Shown: positions 8,996-19,600 of the stretch, one piece after another | Layout: every line of letters begins with the position of its first letter | Numbering within the stretch: position 1 is the first letter of the stretch | NCBI RefSeq assembly: GCF_900143545.1 | Contig: NZ_FREV01000002.1 | Coordinates: 18 to 64,017, forward strand | Direction: 5' to 3' | DNA from: Loktanella sp. Alg231-35 | GTDB taxonomy: Bacteria; Pseudomonadota; Alphaproteobacteria; Rhodobacterales; Rhodobacteraceae | Length of the DNA: 64,000 bases | Notes under the pieces: model-generated | What the model was told of the DNA's origin: nothing | The model's input: the letters and a program-made list of their open reading frames with translations, nothing else | Databases searched by the model: none | Translations under genes and position numbers: made by a program

Positions 8996-9196
8996 TCACG
9001 AAACGCCTTCGTCGATATGAATCAGTTTCACTACACTCAGGCCCAGGCCGATGAAAGCGCAGGCAAACCAGACCTTGTTGAGGGCCTGCGCTTTCATCGC
9101 GCCACGCACAGCGCCCGCTTTCCAAATGTTGATGAACTCGTCGGCAGGCTGAGCAATACCGCGCTGGCCAAAGCATCCAGAGTCTACGCCTGACCC
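8996..9196 (-). pseudogene. Possible gene remnant or small membrane protein
   Basis: Between a TGA at 9197-9199 and a TGA at 8996-8998, one minus-strand frame is open for 66 codons and reads like protein: QPADEFINIWKAGAVRGAMK followed by a hydrophobic segment WFACAFIGLGLSVVKLI. The only ATG in frame (9095-9097) would give a 33-residue single-span peptide; a GTG lies five codons earlier. The part upstream of that start also looks coding, and an ATG-initiated frame (from 9248) runs alongside in a different phase, so a frameshifted remnant is as likely as a genuine small protein. No family recognised. Confidence 0.3.
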
Positions 9197-9199
9197 TCA

Positions 9200-9443
9200 G
9201 CACCGAGCGCTGATATTGTTTTACCATGATCTGATCAGTATTCTCCAAGGATGTGGCGCACTTTGCTGTGCATATTTGTTTGAACAGCGGTCGCGAAATG
9301 GATGCGCAACTCTTATTTGAGGTGGTGTCTGTGGTTTCCCGCCATACTTGTGCAACGAATCAAATTTTGAGCAGGACGAAGAACGGCAACAAGCGTCTCA
9401 CAATCGCCAAATTTCTGCCATTTGGCAGGGCTACGAGAATTTT
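9200..9443. other. Leader region of the two-component operon
   Basis: No gene recognised. The stretch precedes the response regulator and is moderately AT-rich; it should contain that operon's promoter, but I cannot place -35/-10 boxes with confidence. Confidence 0.4.
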
Positions 9444-10106
9444 ATGCGTATTTTACTTGCTGAAGACGAGCCAATGCTCGCAAATCAAATCAAATCAGTC
9501 CTGTCCACCGAAGGACTGGCTGTGGATTTGGCCGTAGATGGGGCCGAGGCTCAGTTTTTGGGCGAAACAGAACCCTATGACGTGATTGTCTTGGATCTGG
9601 GATTGCCGATCCGTGACGGAATCACGGTGCTTAAGAACCTGCGGGCCGGTGGGAATGATACGCCAATTCTTATTTTGACAGCGCGCAACGACTGGACCGA
9701 CCGCGTTGATGGTCTGGATGCTGGTGCCGATGATTATGTCACCAAGCCGTTTCACATGGCTGAACTGTCAGCCCGTGTGCGCGCAATGATCCGGCGCAAG
9801 GCTGGCAAGGCCAATCCCGTCTTTTCGCGTAATGAGGTCAGCTTTGATAGCCGCACAAATCAGGTTATGGTCAATAATGTTCCTATCAACTTGACCGCTC
9901 AGGAAATTGCAGTGCTGTCTTATCTCTTTCACAATGCCGGACGCTTGGTGTCACGGACAGAGCTGTCGCAACACATCTATCAATACGAGGGCGACCGCGT
10001 TTCCAACACGATAGCGGTGTTTGTGAACCGGCTGCGCAAGAAGCTGGGCAGCGATCTGATCGAAACCGTCCGAGGCCGCGGCTACGTGATCAAAGCGGTG
10101 GCATGA
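9444..10106 (+). CDS. OmpR/PhoP-family response regulator
   Basis: A 220-residue two-domain regulator. The receiver has the acidic pair E7/D8, phospho-acceptor D51 in VIVLDLGLP, T79 and K101 (TKPF). The winged-helix DNA-binding domain occupies about 125-220 and ends IETVRGRGYVIK, as in OmpR/PhoB members. The start at ATG 9444 (MRILLAEDEP) fits the family; an upstream in-frame ATG at 9348 would add 32 atypical residues. The stop overlaps the kinase start (ATGA at 10103-10106), so the two are translationally coupled. It resembles PhoP/FeuP-type regulators; the signal is not evident. Confidence 0.93.
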   Translation: MRILLAEDEPMLANQIKSVLSTEGLAVDLAVDGAEAQFLGETEPYDVIVLDLGLPIRDGITVLKNLRAGGNDTPILILTARNDWTDRVDGLDAGADDYVTKPFHMAELSARVRAMIRRKAGKANPVFSRNEVSFDSRTNQVMVNNVPINLTAQEIAVLSYLFHNAGRLVSRTELSQHIYQYEGDRVSNTIAVFVNRLRKKLGSDLIETVRGRGYVIKAVA

Positions 10107-11461
10107 CCTCTCTGCGGACACGCGCTGTTACCGGCGGTATCCTGTTGGCAGTGGTGACGATTGTTCTGGCGCTTGCCGGTTTGGGGTCGTTCATGAACGC
10201 CCAGACCCAGACACGGTTCACCGATTTGCTGCGAAACCGTCACTCGCAGGCGATTGTTGCAGCGGCGAGCTATCTGGACAGACCTGATAAATTGGGCCGC
10301 ACGCTTGGTGATCCAGCCTACCAGCGCCCATTTTCTGGCGAATACTGGCAAATCCAGTCACCCGAAGGTGCCGTCTATAGGTCGCCATCCCTGGTCAAGG
10401 CTGCTTTGCCAGCGCCTACAGGCTCAAGCACAGAGCGTCGTTCGATTGAATATGTCGGCCCAACGGGCAACCTGGTTGTCGGAATATCCCAATGGATCAT
10501 ATTGGACGATGGGTCGCGCTGGCATGTCCAGGTTGCGTCCTCGCTGGACCAACTGGAGGCCGAACTCGATGCTGTGCGTCAGTCCCTTCTCAGTGCCTTT
10601 GCCATCGTTGCCTTTGTTGGCGTGTTGGGTGCCCTCGCGCAGGTGGCCATGATCCTGCAGCCCCTAAATGCGCTGCGCAAAGATGTCTCGGCTCGGTGGG
10701 AGGGTGAGAATGGATTGGAAGTGGAAAGCTACCCCGTCGAGGTCGCCCCACTGGTCACAGACATCAACGGTCTGATGGACCGCAATCGCGATATCATTCG
10801 ACGCTCGCGTAGGCAGGCGGCGGACCTTGCCCATGCGATCAAAACGCCATCGGCGATTATGCGTAATGAATTGGGTGCATTGGAAAACAAGGGCATGCCG
10901 GTGCAAGATGCGCTTGAGGCGCTTGACCGTTTGGATGCCCAACTCAAACGTTCGTTCGCCCGTATGCGTGCGGATGGTGGCGAAAATGCTGTGGGTGTGT
11001 TTACTGATCTGGACGCTGCATTGGGTCGCATGCAACGCGCCTTTTCCGCTCTTGCACGCAACGCCGAGAAAGAGTTTTCGGCGGACTATGAGCCAGATTT
11101 GCGCGTCCGCATGGATCAAAGTGACTTTGAGGAGGTCATGGGAAATCTGCTCGACAATGCGCTGAAATGGTCTGAAGGCCGGGTTCTTCTGACTGCCAAG
11201 CGTAGCGACGACAATTCCGTCATAATCATGGTTGCCGACGATGGGCCAGGTATCCCCCAAGAAGAGATTGCGCAGGTCACACGCAGTGGCCATCGGCTCG
11301 ATGTGTCCAAACCCGGCACCGGCCTTGGCCTCGCTATCGCGTCAGACCTGATCAATGCCTATGGCGGCGATATCCTTCTGAGCCGTTCTGAGGTGTTGGG
11401 TGGCTTGTCGGCTGTAGTTCGTTTGCCCAGCAGTGGAAGCAGCTCACTGGACCATGGTTAG
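10103..11461 (+). CDS. Sensor histidine kinase
   Basis: A 452-residue membrane kinase partnered with the preceding regulator. Transmembrane helices lie at about 10-31 and 163-185 and enclose a periplasmic sensor region of about 130 residues. A short HAMP-like linker leads to the dimerisation helix with H244 in DLAHAIKTPS. The ATPase domain has N352 (NLLDNALKW), DDGPGIP at 379-385 and GTGLGL at 405-410. The H-box form AHAIKTP and overall layout resemble PhoQ/FeuQ-type kinases, which often sense cations or envelope stress; this specificity is inference. It ends tail-to-tail, overlapping the YcjF-like gene by 3 nt. Confidence 0.93.
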   Translation: MTSLRTRAVTGGILLAVVTIVLALAGLGSFMNAQTQTRFTDLLRNRHSQAIVAAASYLDRPDKLGRTLGDPAYQRPFSGEYWQIQSPEGAVYRSPSLVKAALPAPTGSSTERRSIEYVGPTGNLVVGISQWIILDDGSRWHVQVASSLDQLEAELDAVRQSLLSAFAIVAFVGVLGALAQVAMILQPLNALRKDVSARWEGENGLEVESYPVEVAPLVTDINGLMDRNRDIIRRSRRQAADLAHAIKTPSAIMRNELGALENKGMPVQDALEALDRLDAQLKRSFARMRADGGENAVGVFTDLDAALGRMQRAFSALARNAEKEFSADYEPDLRVRMDQSDFEEVMGNLLDNALKWSEGRVLLTAKRSDDNSVIIMVADDGPGIPQEEIAQVTRSGHRLDVSKPGTGLGLAIASDLINAYGGDILLSRSEVLGGLSAVVRLPSSGSSSLDHG

Positions 11462-12453
11462 CTGCCACTCCGCCCGAACAAGCCGCTGAGCGCACGGCCT
11501 ACCAAACCGCTGACCGAAGGGCGTTTGCTGGCATGAAAAGGTAGGGGGCGGCAGACTTCGATCGCAGCGACGCCAACCCGTGCCGTCAACGCTCCGTTCA
11601 CAACGCCTTCGCCGAAGCGCCGGGATACTTTCGACAGCACACCGCCACCGGCTACGGACCCGATCAGATCATCTCCAACCGCCACTGCTCCGGTTGCTAC
11701 CAGGTGAGTTAGTACGCTGCGCGTCAACCGCCAACTTCCCAAGGTGCCCGACCGACCGCCATAGATTTCGGCAATCCGTCGGATCATGCGCAGATTTGCC
11801 GTCAGCGCAGTGAAAAGATCAGCAAGGGCAAGCGGGACGATGGCGGTTACGGTTGCGACCTGTCGCGCTGCCGCTTCGACCTCGCGCTGGGCGCGGGCAT
11901 CTAGCGGCGCGAGGACCGTCATTTCGGCAAGCCCCAGCAACCCGTCAGCATCCAGCACATCGGCCTGACGCGATTGCAGCTCTGCCCGGCCCCACGATGT
12001 GTCCTCGCGGTCGCCATAAAGACCGACTAGTGAAGTGACCACATCCCGCGCCGTGCCCAAGGTGTTGCTGGTTAGCGCTTCACTGGCTTTGCGCTGGATG
12101 GCATCCAGCCTGCGCAACCGCGCAAATGCCGCCAACTCGCGCAGGCCCATCACCAGTAAGACCAGTAGCAACAGCGCGATCAGCCCCGTCGCGATCCCGC
12201 CCAGAATGGGTGACCGCGCCAGAAGCCCGGAGATGTAGTCCCAAGCAGCCAACGAGACGACAAACCCGACAAGCGCCAGCAAAAGCGACCAGAACCAACG
12301 TGCCAGCCGCGATGGCTTGCGTGCGGCAATGGCTGCAACCTGCTGCATTGCGGCCCCTTGCGGTCCCTCTGACGCATCAATCAATGCTGGTGCGATCTCG
12401 GGGCGTGCTGGCTCTTGATCATCAAGGTTGATCAGCACCGGTCCGTTAGTCAT
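11458..12453 (-). CDS. YcjF/TIGR01620 family inner-membrane protein
   Basis: A 331-residue protein of the DUF697-containing YcjF group. After a polar N-terminus come two hydrophobic segments at about 52-76 and 83-103, then a long soluble region ending in a weakly hydrophobic C-terminal part. The family's biochemical role is unknown; it is almost always found after ycjX, as here, where the ycjX stop overlaps this ATG by 4 nt. In enterobacteria the pair is linked to phage-shock/heat-shock regulons; nothing in this sequence shows that control. Confidence 0.88.
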   Translation of the reverse strand: MTNGPVLINLDDQEPARPEIAPALIDASEGPQGAAMQQVAAIAARKPSRLARWFWSLLLALVGFVVSLAAWDYISGLLARSPILGGIATGLIALLLLVLLVMGLRELAAFARLRRLDAIQRKASEALTSNTLGTARDVVTSLVGLYGDREDTSWGRAELQSRQADVLDADGLLGLAEMTVLAPLDARAQREVEAAARQVATVTAIVPLALADLFTALTANLRMIRRIAEIYGGRSGTLGSWRLTRSVLTHLVATGAVAVGDDLIGSVAGGGVLSKVSRRFGEGVVNGALTARVGVAAIEVCRPLPFHASKRPSVSGLVGRALSGLFGRSGS

Positions 12454-13862
12454 AGCTTATCCCCCAACAGAAACTGTGCCGCCTTGTCCAGCCGGATGTG
12501 CGGCAGTCCATCACCGGGCCGCCGGGTCAGCGTTGCTGGGGCGAAATTCATCACGCTATAGTCCGCATCAAGCCAGCTATCGGACCCATTGCGCGCAGCA
12601 CTCAGCAACTGTGCAGGATCATCGGGCAGTTTGCCGGGATAGAACGCCGCCTGCTTGCCGTTCTCAAGTAGTCGCCCGCGCACAACACTAAGCGGCCCAT
12701 CGCGATGGTCGACGGTTTGTTCAACCGTCGTGCGGAGTGCTGCAATCGACATGGCACCGGTCTGCGCTCCGGCGAAGTCGGCCCGGTCCTTGGCCTCGCG
12801 CAGCAGGGCCTGCGTGATCGTGGTCAGTTGTGGGTGTTGGCTGTGATGCAGATGGTCGGCCTTTGTTGCGGCAAAGAGAATCTTTTCCACCCGCCGTCCC
12901 TGAAAAATGCGCGACAGGAAGGCGTTGCGACCCGGTCGGAACGCCCCAAGGATACGCGCCATCGCGCCGCGCAGATCGTCCAACGCGGCAGGGCCTGCGT
13001 GGATCGCCCCCAACACATCAACCAAGACGATCTGCCGGTCAATTTTGGCAAAGTGGTTGCGAAAGAAAGGTTGCACAATGTTGCGCTTGTAGCTTTCGAA
13101 GCGCCGTTCAAATTCCCGCCCCAAAGACCCGCGCGGATACCGTCCATCGGGCAAGGGCGCAAACGTCAGCACCGGCGATCCTGCCAAATCACCCGGCAAC
13201 AGGAACCTCCCCGGCGAACAGTCGGAAAAACCCGCCTCGCGTGCCTCTTGCAGATGCGCAGTGAAACGCTCTGCCAGCACCTGCGCTGCGGGTTCGTCCA
13301 GTTTGACCGTAGGATCGACGCCGGCGACAAGGGCCACATAATCTTCGCCACCCGGGCGCCCTTTGGCGCGGGCAAGGGCGGCCTGCGACCATGCGGCAAA
13401 GCTCTGATCAAGTAAACCAAGGTCCAACAGCCATTCGCCGGGATAGTCCACAATATCGATATGCACCGTGCGCGGCCCCGACATGCCCGCAAGCAGGCCG
13501 CTAGGCTGCACCTTGAGCGACAGACGCAATTCGCTGATCCGTCGCGTGCCACCGGGCCATTCTGGTGTGGCCGATGTCAAGCTATCCAGATGCGCCTCAT
13601 AGCGAAAACGCGGCACAGTGTCGTCGGGTTGCGGCTGTAGATAGGCGGTGCGGATGGCCCCATTCGCTGCTGCCTCAAGCTGGGGCATGCGGCCCCGGTC
13701 CATCAGATTGGCCACAAGCGAGGTGATAAACACAGTTTTGCCCGCCCGCGACAGGCCTGTCACCCCAAGCCGGATCACAGGATCGCTAAATGGTGCGCTC
13801 AATGTGTCGCTGACACCTTCAACGGTGCGCGTGATCTGATCGGCAATAGAGGCGATGACCAA
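12450..13862 (-). CDS. YcjX-family GTPase-like protein
   Basis: A 470-residue protein of the DUF463/YcjX family. The P-loop GLSRAGKT is at 36-43, followed by FITSLVANL; VDYPGEWLLDLGLL is the family's switch-like segment. Length agrees with E. coli YcjX (about 465). The start is TTG at 13860-13862 with AAAGGA 8 nt upstream. It forms a two-gene operon with the YcjF-like gene and is divergent from truA, with about 94 bp between them for both promoters. YcjX is thought to be a cytoplasmic stress-linked NTPase; its substrate process is unknown. Confidence 0.92.
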   Translation of the reverse strand: MVIASIADQITRTVEGVSDTLSAPFSDPVIRLGVTGLSRAGKTVFITSLVANLMDRGRMPQLEAAANGAIRTAYLQPQPDDTVPRFRYEAHLDSLTSATPEWPGGTRRISELRLSLKVQPSGLLAGMSGPRTVHIDIVDYPGEWLLDLGLLDQSFAAWSQAALARAKGRPGGEDYVALVAGVDPTVKLDEPAAQVLAERFTAHLQEAREAGFSDCSPGRFLLPGDLAGSPVLTFAPLPDGRYPRGSLGREFERRFESYKRNIVQPFFRNHFAKIDRQIVLVDVLGAIHAGPAALDDLRGAMARILGAFRPGRNAFLSRIFQGRRVEKILFAATKADHLHHSQHPQLTTITQALLREAKDRADFAGAQTGAMSIAALRTTVEQTVDHRDGPLSVVRGRLLENGKQAAFYPGKLPDDPAQLLSAARNGSDSWLDADYSVMNFAPATLTRRPGDGLPHIRLDKAAQFLLGDKL

Positions 13863-13956
13863 TGTGGGTCCTTTCAGTGCTTTGACCGAAGATAGGGGCG
13901 CGGCGGCGCGATGTGTAGGGATTGATTTTGGCGGTTCGTCCCCCTAATCGGGTCGG

Positions 13957-14730
13957 ATGCCCCGTTTTGCCCTTCTTGTTGAATATCATGGCGCACCCTT
14001 TGCAGGGTGGCAGCGGCAGCGTGACCAGCCCTCGGTGCAGGGCGCGATTGAGGCGGCATTGGCCAAGCTGGAACCGGGTGAACACACAATTGCCGCCGCC
14101 GGGCGTACCGATGCAGGCGTGCATGCCAAAGGGCAGGTGGCCCATTGCGACCTGGCACGCGATTGGGATCCGTTTCGCCTGTCCGAGGCGCTGAATTTCC
14201 ATCTGAAACCTGATCCGGTGGCCATTGTGGCTTGCGCACAGGTGGCGGACGATTGGCACGCACGCTTTGATGCGATTGAGCGGCAGTATCTGTTTCGGCT
14301 AATTGCAAGGCGTGCGCCTCTGACGTCAGAGGCGGGGCAGCTATGGCGGGTCAATCACACCCTTGATGCTGCCGCGATGCAGGCCGGGGCGGACCAGCTG
14401 ATCGGTCAGCATGACTTTACCACCTTTCGGTCCTCGATTTGTCAGGCGCAAAGCCCGGTCAAAACGCTTGATGAATTGCAGGTCGAAGTCGTGCCACGCA
14501 GCGTGGGTACCGAATACCGCTTTTATGTCCGGGCGCGGTCATTCCTGCACAATCAGGTGCGCAGCTTTGTCGGCACGTTGGAACGTGTCGGCGCGGGGGC
14601 ATGGACGCCAGATGATGTCGGTGCCGCGCTGGCCGCAAAGGACCGATCTGCCTGTGGGCCGGTCAGCCCGCCGCAGGGTCTGTACCTTGCTGCTGTTCGA
14701 TATCCAACCAATCCCTTTGACCCAGCGTAA
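13957..14730 (+). CDS. truA: tRNA pseudouridine(38-40) synthase TruA
   Basis: A 257-residue enzyme that isomerises uridines 38-40 in the tRNA anticodon arm. The catalytic aspartate is D52 in GRTDAGVHA. The N-terminal [18 protein letters not shown] and later [15 protein letters not shown] are hallmark TruA segments, and the length is normal. The ATG at 13957 gives the canonical N-terminus. It is followed by tamA after 106 nt. Confidence 0.96.
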   Translation: MPRFALLVEYHGAPFAGWQRQRDQPSVQGAIEAALAKLEPGEHTIAAAGRTDAGVHAKGQVAHCDLARDWDPFRLSEALNFHLKPDPVAIVACAQVADDWHARFDAIERQYLFRLIARRAPLTSEAGQLWRVNHTLDAAAMQAGADQLIGQHDFTTFRSSICQAQSPVKTLDELQVEVVPRSVGTEYRFYVRARSFLHNQVRSFVGTLERVGAGAWTPDDVGAALAAKDRSACGPVSPPQGLYLAAVRYPTNPFDPA

Positions 14731-14836
14731 AACCATCCCTGACCGTGAAGTGAATGGCAAATGGCCTATCGGTTGGCTACACCTTGTGTGACGCATTATG
14801 TTGTTGCGTGCAGTAGAGTGAAGGGGTCAGTCGTTT

Positions 14837-16606
14837 ATGTTGAAACAGCTTAGCGCAATCGCGATTTTCTGCGCATCTTCTGTTCAGGCACAAGACGTCA
14901 GGCTGGTTTCCGATTCCGCCCGCAGTGCCTTGAGGGAAGCCTCGCTTCTGCACGATCTGGATGAAGATGCCGCCCCGCAGGACTATATTGCTGCCGCCCG
15001 TGCCGATTATCGCAGATTGCTGACTGCGCTCTATGCCTCGGGCTATTACTCGGGCAGCATTTCGATCACTGTGGATGGTGTAGAGGCGGCCAATATCGCA
15101 CCACTCGCTGCACCTGATGTCATTGGCGAGGTGGTGATCGCTGTCACACCGGGCCCGCGGTTCCGGTTTGGGCAGGTTGATATCGCGCCGCTGGCACCGC
15201 AAAGCGTTCTGCCGGTCGAACTTGCGCCCGGAGAAAGGGCGCGGTCTGGCACCATTGGTGACGGCGTGTCGGACAGTCTGCGCGATTGGCGCGATTTGGG
15301 CTATGCCAAGGCCGCGGTGACAGAGCAGTCGATCATCGCCCGGCACGAGGCCAATGCGTTGGATGTGTCCGTCACGCTGGCCCCCGGCCCGCGCCTGCGC
15401 TTTGGCCCCCTGAATGTATCGGGAACAAAGACCGTCAGCGATGCACGTGTGCGACAGATTGCAGGCCTGCCCGCAGGTGCCGTCTATTCCCCCGATGAGA
15501 TCTCAGCGGCGGCGCGGCGTTTGCGCCGCACCGGCACATTTGACAGCGTGTCGTTTACCGAAAGCGATGAGATCGGCCCAGACGATACGCTAGCCATCAA
15601 TGCGCAACTGTCTGATGCCAAGCCGCGCCGCTTTGGTTTTGGGCTAGAGCTATCTTCGATCGAAGGTCTGACCGTTTCGAGTTTCTGGCTGCATCGAAAC
15701 TTCTTTGGCGGAGCAGAGCGTCTGCGGGTCGATGCGGAGGTTTCAGGCATTTCGGGTGAAACGGGTGGTATCGACTATTCGCTGGGCGGCACATTCACGC
15801 GTCCGGCCACTTTTGGACCGGATACAGAGTACTTTCTCACCGGTCGGGTATCGCGCGAGGATGAGCCGGAGTTCCTGCTTGATAAGATCGCGGTAGAAAC
15901 CGGGTTTTCCCGCATCCTAAGCGATGACCTCACCGTGCGCGCTGGTGTTGGACTGCTGCGCGCGCGCGAAGAAACCGATGCAGAGACCCGGCAATATACG
16001 CTTTTCACGCTGCCCCTTGATGCAACGCTCGATCGGCGGGATGCGCCGGGAGATGCCAAAGAGGATTACTACATTGACCTGACTGCAACACCTTTTGTCA
16101 GCATCGATGGCGAGATCACCGGCGCGCGCCTTTATGGCGATATCCGCGGTTACTATTCCGTGGGCGAAGAAGACGGGCTGACATTTGCGGCCCGTGGCCA
16201 GATGGGTAGCGTTCTGGGGGCAAACCTGTCCGAGGCGCCTGCTGACTTTCTGTTTTATTCGGGTGGCGGCGGTACCGTGCGCGGCCAACCATATCAGTCC
16301 TTGGATGTTGAACGTCTGGATGGTGGCGAAATCGTCACCAGCGGTGGCGCGTCTTTTGTCGGTGCCCAGCTTGAGGCGCGTTTTCTGGTCCGCGAGAGTA
16401 TCTCGCTGGTAGGCTTTTATGATGTGGGCCACGTGAGTGCCGGATCTACCCCCGGCGAGGATGGCGACTGGCATGCGGGCGCAGGCGTGGGTCTGCGCTA
16501 CAACACCGGAATCGGCCCCATTCGTCTTGATTTGGGCACGCAGGCCAGTGGCGATGATGCGGGCGAGGATTTGCAGGTTTATATCGGGATTGGGCAGGCG
16601 TTTTGA
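14837..16606 (+). CDS. tamA: TamA-like outer-membrane assembly protein (BamA/Omp85 family)
   Basis: A 589-residue Omp85-family protein. A short signal peptide (MLKQLSAIAIFCASSVQAQ, cleavage near residue 19) precedes POTRA-like repeats over about 30-260, visible as repeated PGPRFRFG/PGPRLRFG strand motifs. The remainder is a 16-stranded barrel-type domain ending in GIGQAF, with a terminal aromatic as expected of outer-membrane proteins. With TamB it forms the translocation and assembly module connecting inner and outer membranes. Its TGA overlaps the tamB ATG by 1 nt, so the pair is an operon. Confidence 0.92.
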   Translation: MLKQLSAIAIFCASSVQAQDVRLVSDSARSALREASLLHDLDEDAAPQDYIAAARADYRRLLTALYASGYYSGSISITVDGVEAANIAPLAAPDVIGEVVIAVTPGPRFRFGQVDIAPLAPQSVLPVELAPGERARSGTIGDGVSDSLRDWRDLGYAKAAVTEQSIIARHEANALDVSVTLAPGPRLRFGPLNVSGTKTVSDARVRQIAGLPAGAVYSPDEISAAARRLRRTGTFDSVSFTESDEIGPDDTLAINAQLSDAKPRRFGFGLELSSIEGLTVSSFWLHRNFFGGAERLRVDAEVSGISGETGGIDYSLGGTFTRPATFGPDTEYFLTGRVSREDEPEFLLDKIAVETGFSRILSDDLTVRAGVGLLRAREETDAETRQYTLFTLPLDATLDRRDAPGDAKEDYYIDLTATPFVSIDGEITGARLYGDIRGYYSVGEEDGLTFAARGQMGSVLGANLSEAPADFLFYSGGGGTVRGQPYQSLDVERLDGGEIVTSGGASFVGAQLEARFLVRESISLVGFYDVGHVSAGSTPGEDGDWHAGAGVGLRYNTGIGPIRLDLGTQASGDDAGEDLQVYIGIGQAF

Positions 16607-19600
16607 TGCGGTTTTTGATCATATGTACCCTGAACCTTGCACCTGTCTGGGCCGCGGCCCAAAGCCAGGAAGACGAAGATAAGGGCTATCTGACAACCTT
16701 GATCGAAGACAACCTGTCAAGCGTCAGCAGCCAAGTGAATATTCAGGGGTTTGAAGGCGCGCTGAGTTCCGCCGCCTCGATCCAGAGCCTGACAATTTCC
16801 GACGCCGAAGGGATCTGGCTAACGCTCGAAGACATTGTGCTGGAATGGAACCGCAGAGCGCTTTTGCGTGGTGCGATTGATGTGCAAGAGTTGAGCGCCG
16901 CGCGGATCATCGTGGCCCGCCCGCCAATTTCCGAAGACACAGGACCTGCCCCGGAAGCGGCACCTTTTTCGTTGCCAGAACTGCCCGTCAGCGTATCGCT
17001 TGATCAGCTTAACATCGCTGAAATTGCATTGGGCGAGGCGTTCCTGGGTGAAGAGATCAGCGTGTCACTCACCGGGTCGGCCCAACTAAGCGGGGGCGAA
17101 GGAGCTGCCAACATCATCGCCACGCGTTTGGGCCCCAAGGCAGGTGTGTTCGAACTCAATGGCGCCTACGCCAATGCGACCCGCGTGCTGGACTTGCTTT
17201 TGAACCTCGAGGAAGGCCCCGACGGGATTGCCGCGCGCATCATCGATTTGCCGGGTAGGCCGGCTGTGCGTTTGTCGGTTGAGGGCAATGCACCCGTTGA
17301 TGACTACGCCGCGACCCTTGCGATTGCCACCGATGGGCAGGACCGGCTGACGGGAGAGTTCGCACTGGCGAATGCCAATGGTGCGCAGCGGATTTCTCTG
17401 AACGTTGGCGGTGATGTTTCGCCGCTGTTTGAGCCGGCGTATCAGGGATTTTTTGGTACCGATGCCAGCCTGTCGGCAGAGGTGATCCAAACCGCGGATG
17501 GCGGTATCGATATCCCGGCGCTCAATTTGGATGCAGGGCGCGTTGCCCTGACTGGAGCCCTGCGGATCGGCAACCAAGGCTGGCCGGAATTGATTGATCT
17601 GCGCGGAGGCATCACCCCTTTGGGTGGTGAGAAGGTGCTTTTGCCACTGTCCGGCCCAGAAACCCTTGTTGATGGCATGGACCTGACCGTTGCTTATGAT
17701 GCCACCCGGTCAGAGGATTGGCAGGTTGATATCGGGATTGCAGGGTTTGCGCGTCCGGGGCTTGATATTGAAACGCTCAGCCTGACCGGCGGGGGTGTCT
17801 TGCGCCCCGGAGAAGGTGCAGATGTGGGTGCTTTCACTGCTACGTTGGAATATGGCGCGGAAGGCTTGTCGCTGGATGACGCCGGTGCGTCGCAGGCCTT
17901 TGGCGACGCGATTGGCGGTGTGTTTGAAGCATCGCGCGGTGAGGGCGAGCAGACCGAGATTGGCCGCTTTACCCTAAGCGGTGCAGGCCTTGAAGCCGAG
18001 GCGCGGGCAACAATCGCGGGCCCTGATGCTGGATTTCGGACAATTGCCACATTGGACGCTGATGTCGCTGGTCTGGCGCGCTTTTCCACCTTTGTTGGTC
18101 AGAACTTGGGCGGCGGCGCTGCCGTCAACGTACAACTGGACACCACGCCGTTGGATGGGTTGTTCAATGTCGTTGTGACCGGTGACACCGACAATCTGTC
18201 GATTGGTTTTCCCGAGGCGGACCGTGTTTTGGCCGGGACGGGCACCATTGCGGCCACAGCTGTGCGCGACACGGATGGCACCCGGTTGGAGGATCTGTCG
18301 GTCAGGACGGATGCCGCCAATCTGCGGGCCTCAGCCGAACTGACAAGCGATGGGGCAGAGGCGGAGTTATCTGCCCAACTCAATGATTTATCGCTGGTGG
18401 TGCAAGAGCTGACCGGCCCGGCAATCGTTGCGGGTGATGTGGCCCAGCGCGCGGATGGCACGATTGCATTTAACCTTGCAGGCAATGGCCCAGCGACCAG
18501 TTTTTCGACGAGCGGGACAGTCAATCCGGCTGAGGTGGGCCAGACGATCAACGCCAATCTGGCTGCCGATATCCGAGATCTGAGCCGCTATGCCGCATTG
18601 ACCAACCGTCCTTTGTCCGGAGCGGTCAATCTGGAAGCCCGCGGTGTTTTGCTGAGCGATGGGTTGCGGTTTGATGCAGATATCAGCGGCGATACCCGCA
18701 ACCTTGTGACTGGCACACCCAAGATCGATCCGCTGCTGGCGGGCCGTGGCAGCTTTCAGGCGGCGATAGCGCGGCCAGCAAATGATAGCTACCGTTTGTC
18801 GGACCTCCTTGTCCGCACGCCCCAGATGCGCCTACAGGGCCAAGCAGATGTGAACCTTGCAGGATCGAACAGTGCTGATCTGTCGTTTCGCATCAATGAC
18901 GCGAGCTTGCTGGATGCGAGCCTGAGTGGGCCGATCACGCTAAACCTGAACGCCGAACCGGCGCCCGATGATGCGACTGCCGCGGTGCTGAACATCGCTG
19001 GGCCGGGGACGGAACTGAGCCTAGATGCGGTCGTTGCCGCGCCCGCGAATGGCTATGAGGTTGTCGGTGATCTGGCCGCTAAGGTTGACAGCCTTGCCAC
19101 CTACGCGGGCATGATTGGACAACCGGTCAAGGGCAGTATCGATCTGACGGCCTCTGGCCGCATTCTGCCCGACCTGACCCGTTTTGACAGCCAAGTCACC
19201 CTGCGCAGCGAAGACCTTGGTATCGGTAACCCGACACTTGATGCGCTATTGGCTGGCACTGGCCGGATCAACGCCAATATTGGGCTTGAAGACGAAATGT
19301 TGTCCTTGCGCACCTTGGAAGTCTCCACGCGCGAGGTGTCGATTGTTGCGGCGCTGAACGGCAACGCTGGCATTGGGCAGGGCAGGTTCAACGCCAGTTT
19401 GCGCGATGTTGGCGTGCTGACCGACCAGATCAGCGGCCCTGTGCGCGCCACCGGTAGTGCGTCGCTGGATGACGCGGGGAATTGGGGGATTGATGCCAAT
19501 GGCACTGGTCCCGGCGGTTTGGCCGCGCGGATTGTGGGTGATTATCGCCAGAACGGCACGCTGGATATTGATGTGAACGGCAGCGCACCCTTGGCGCTGG

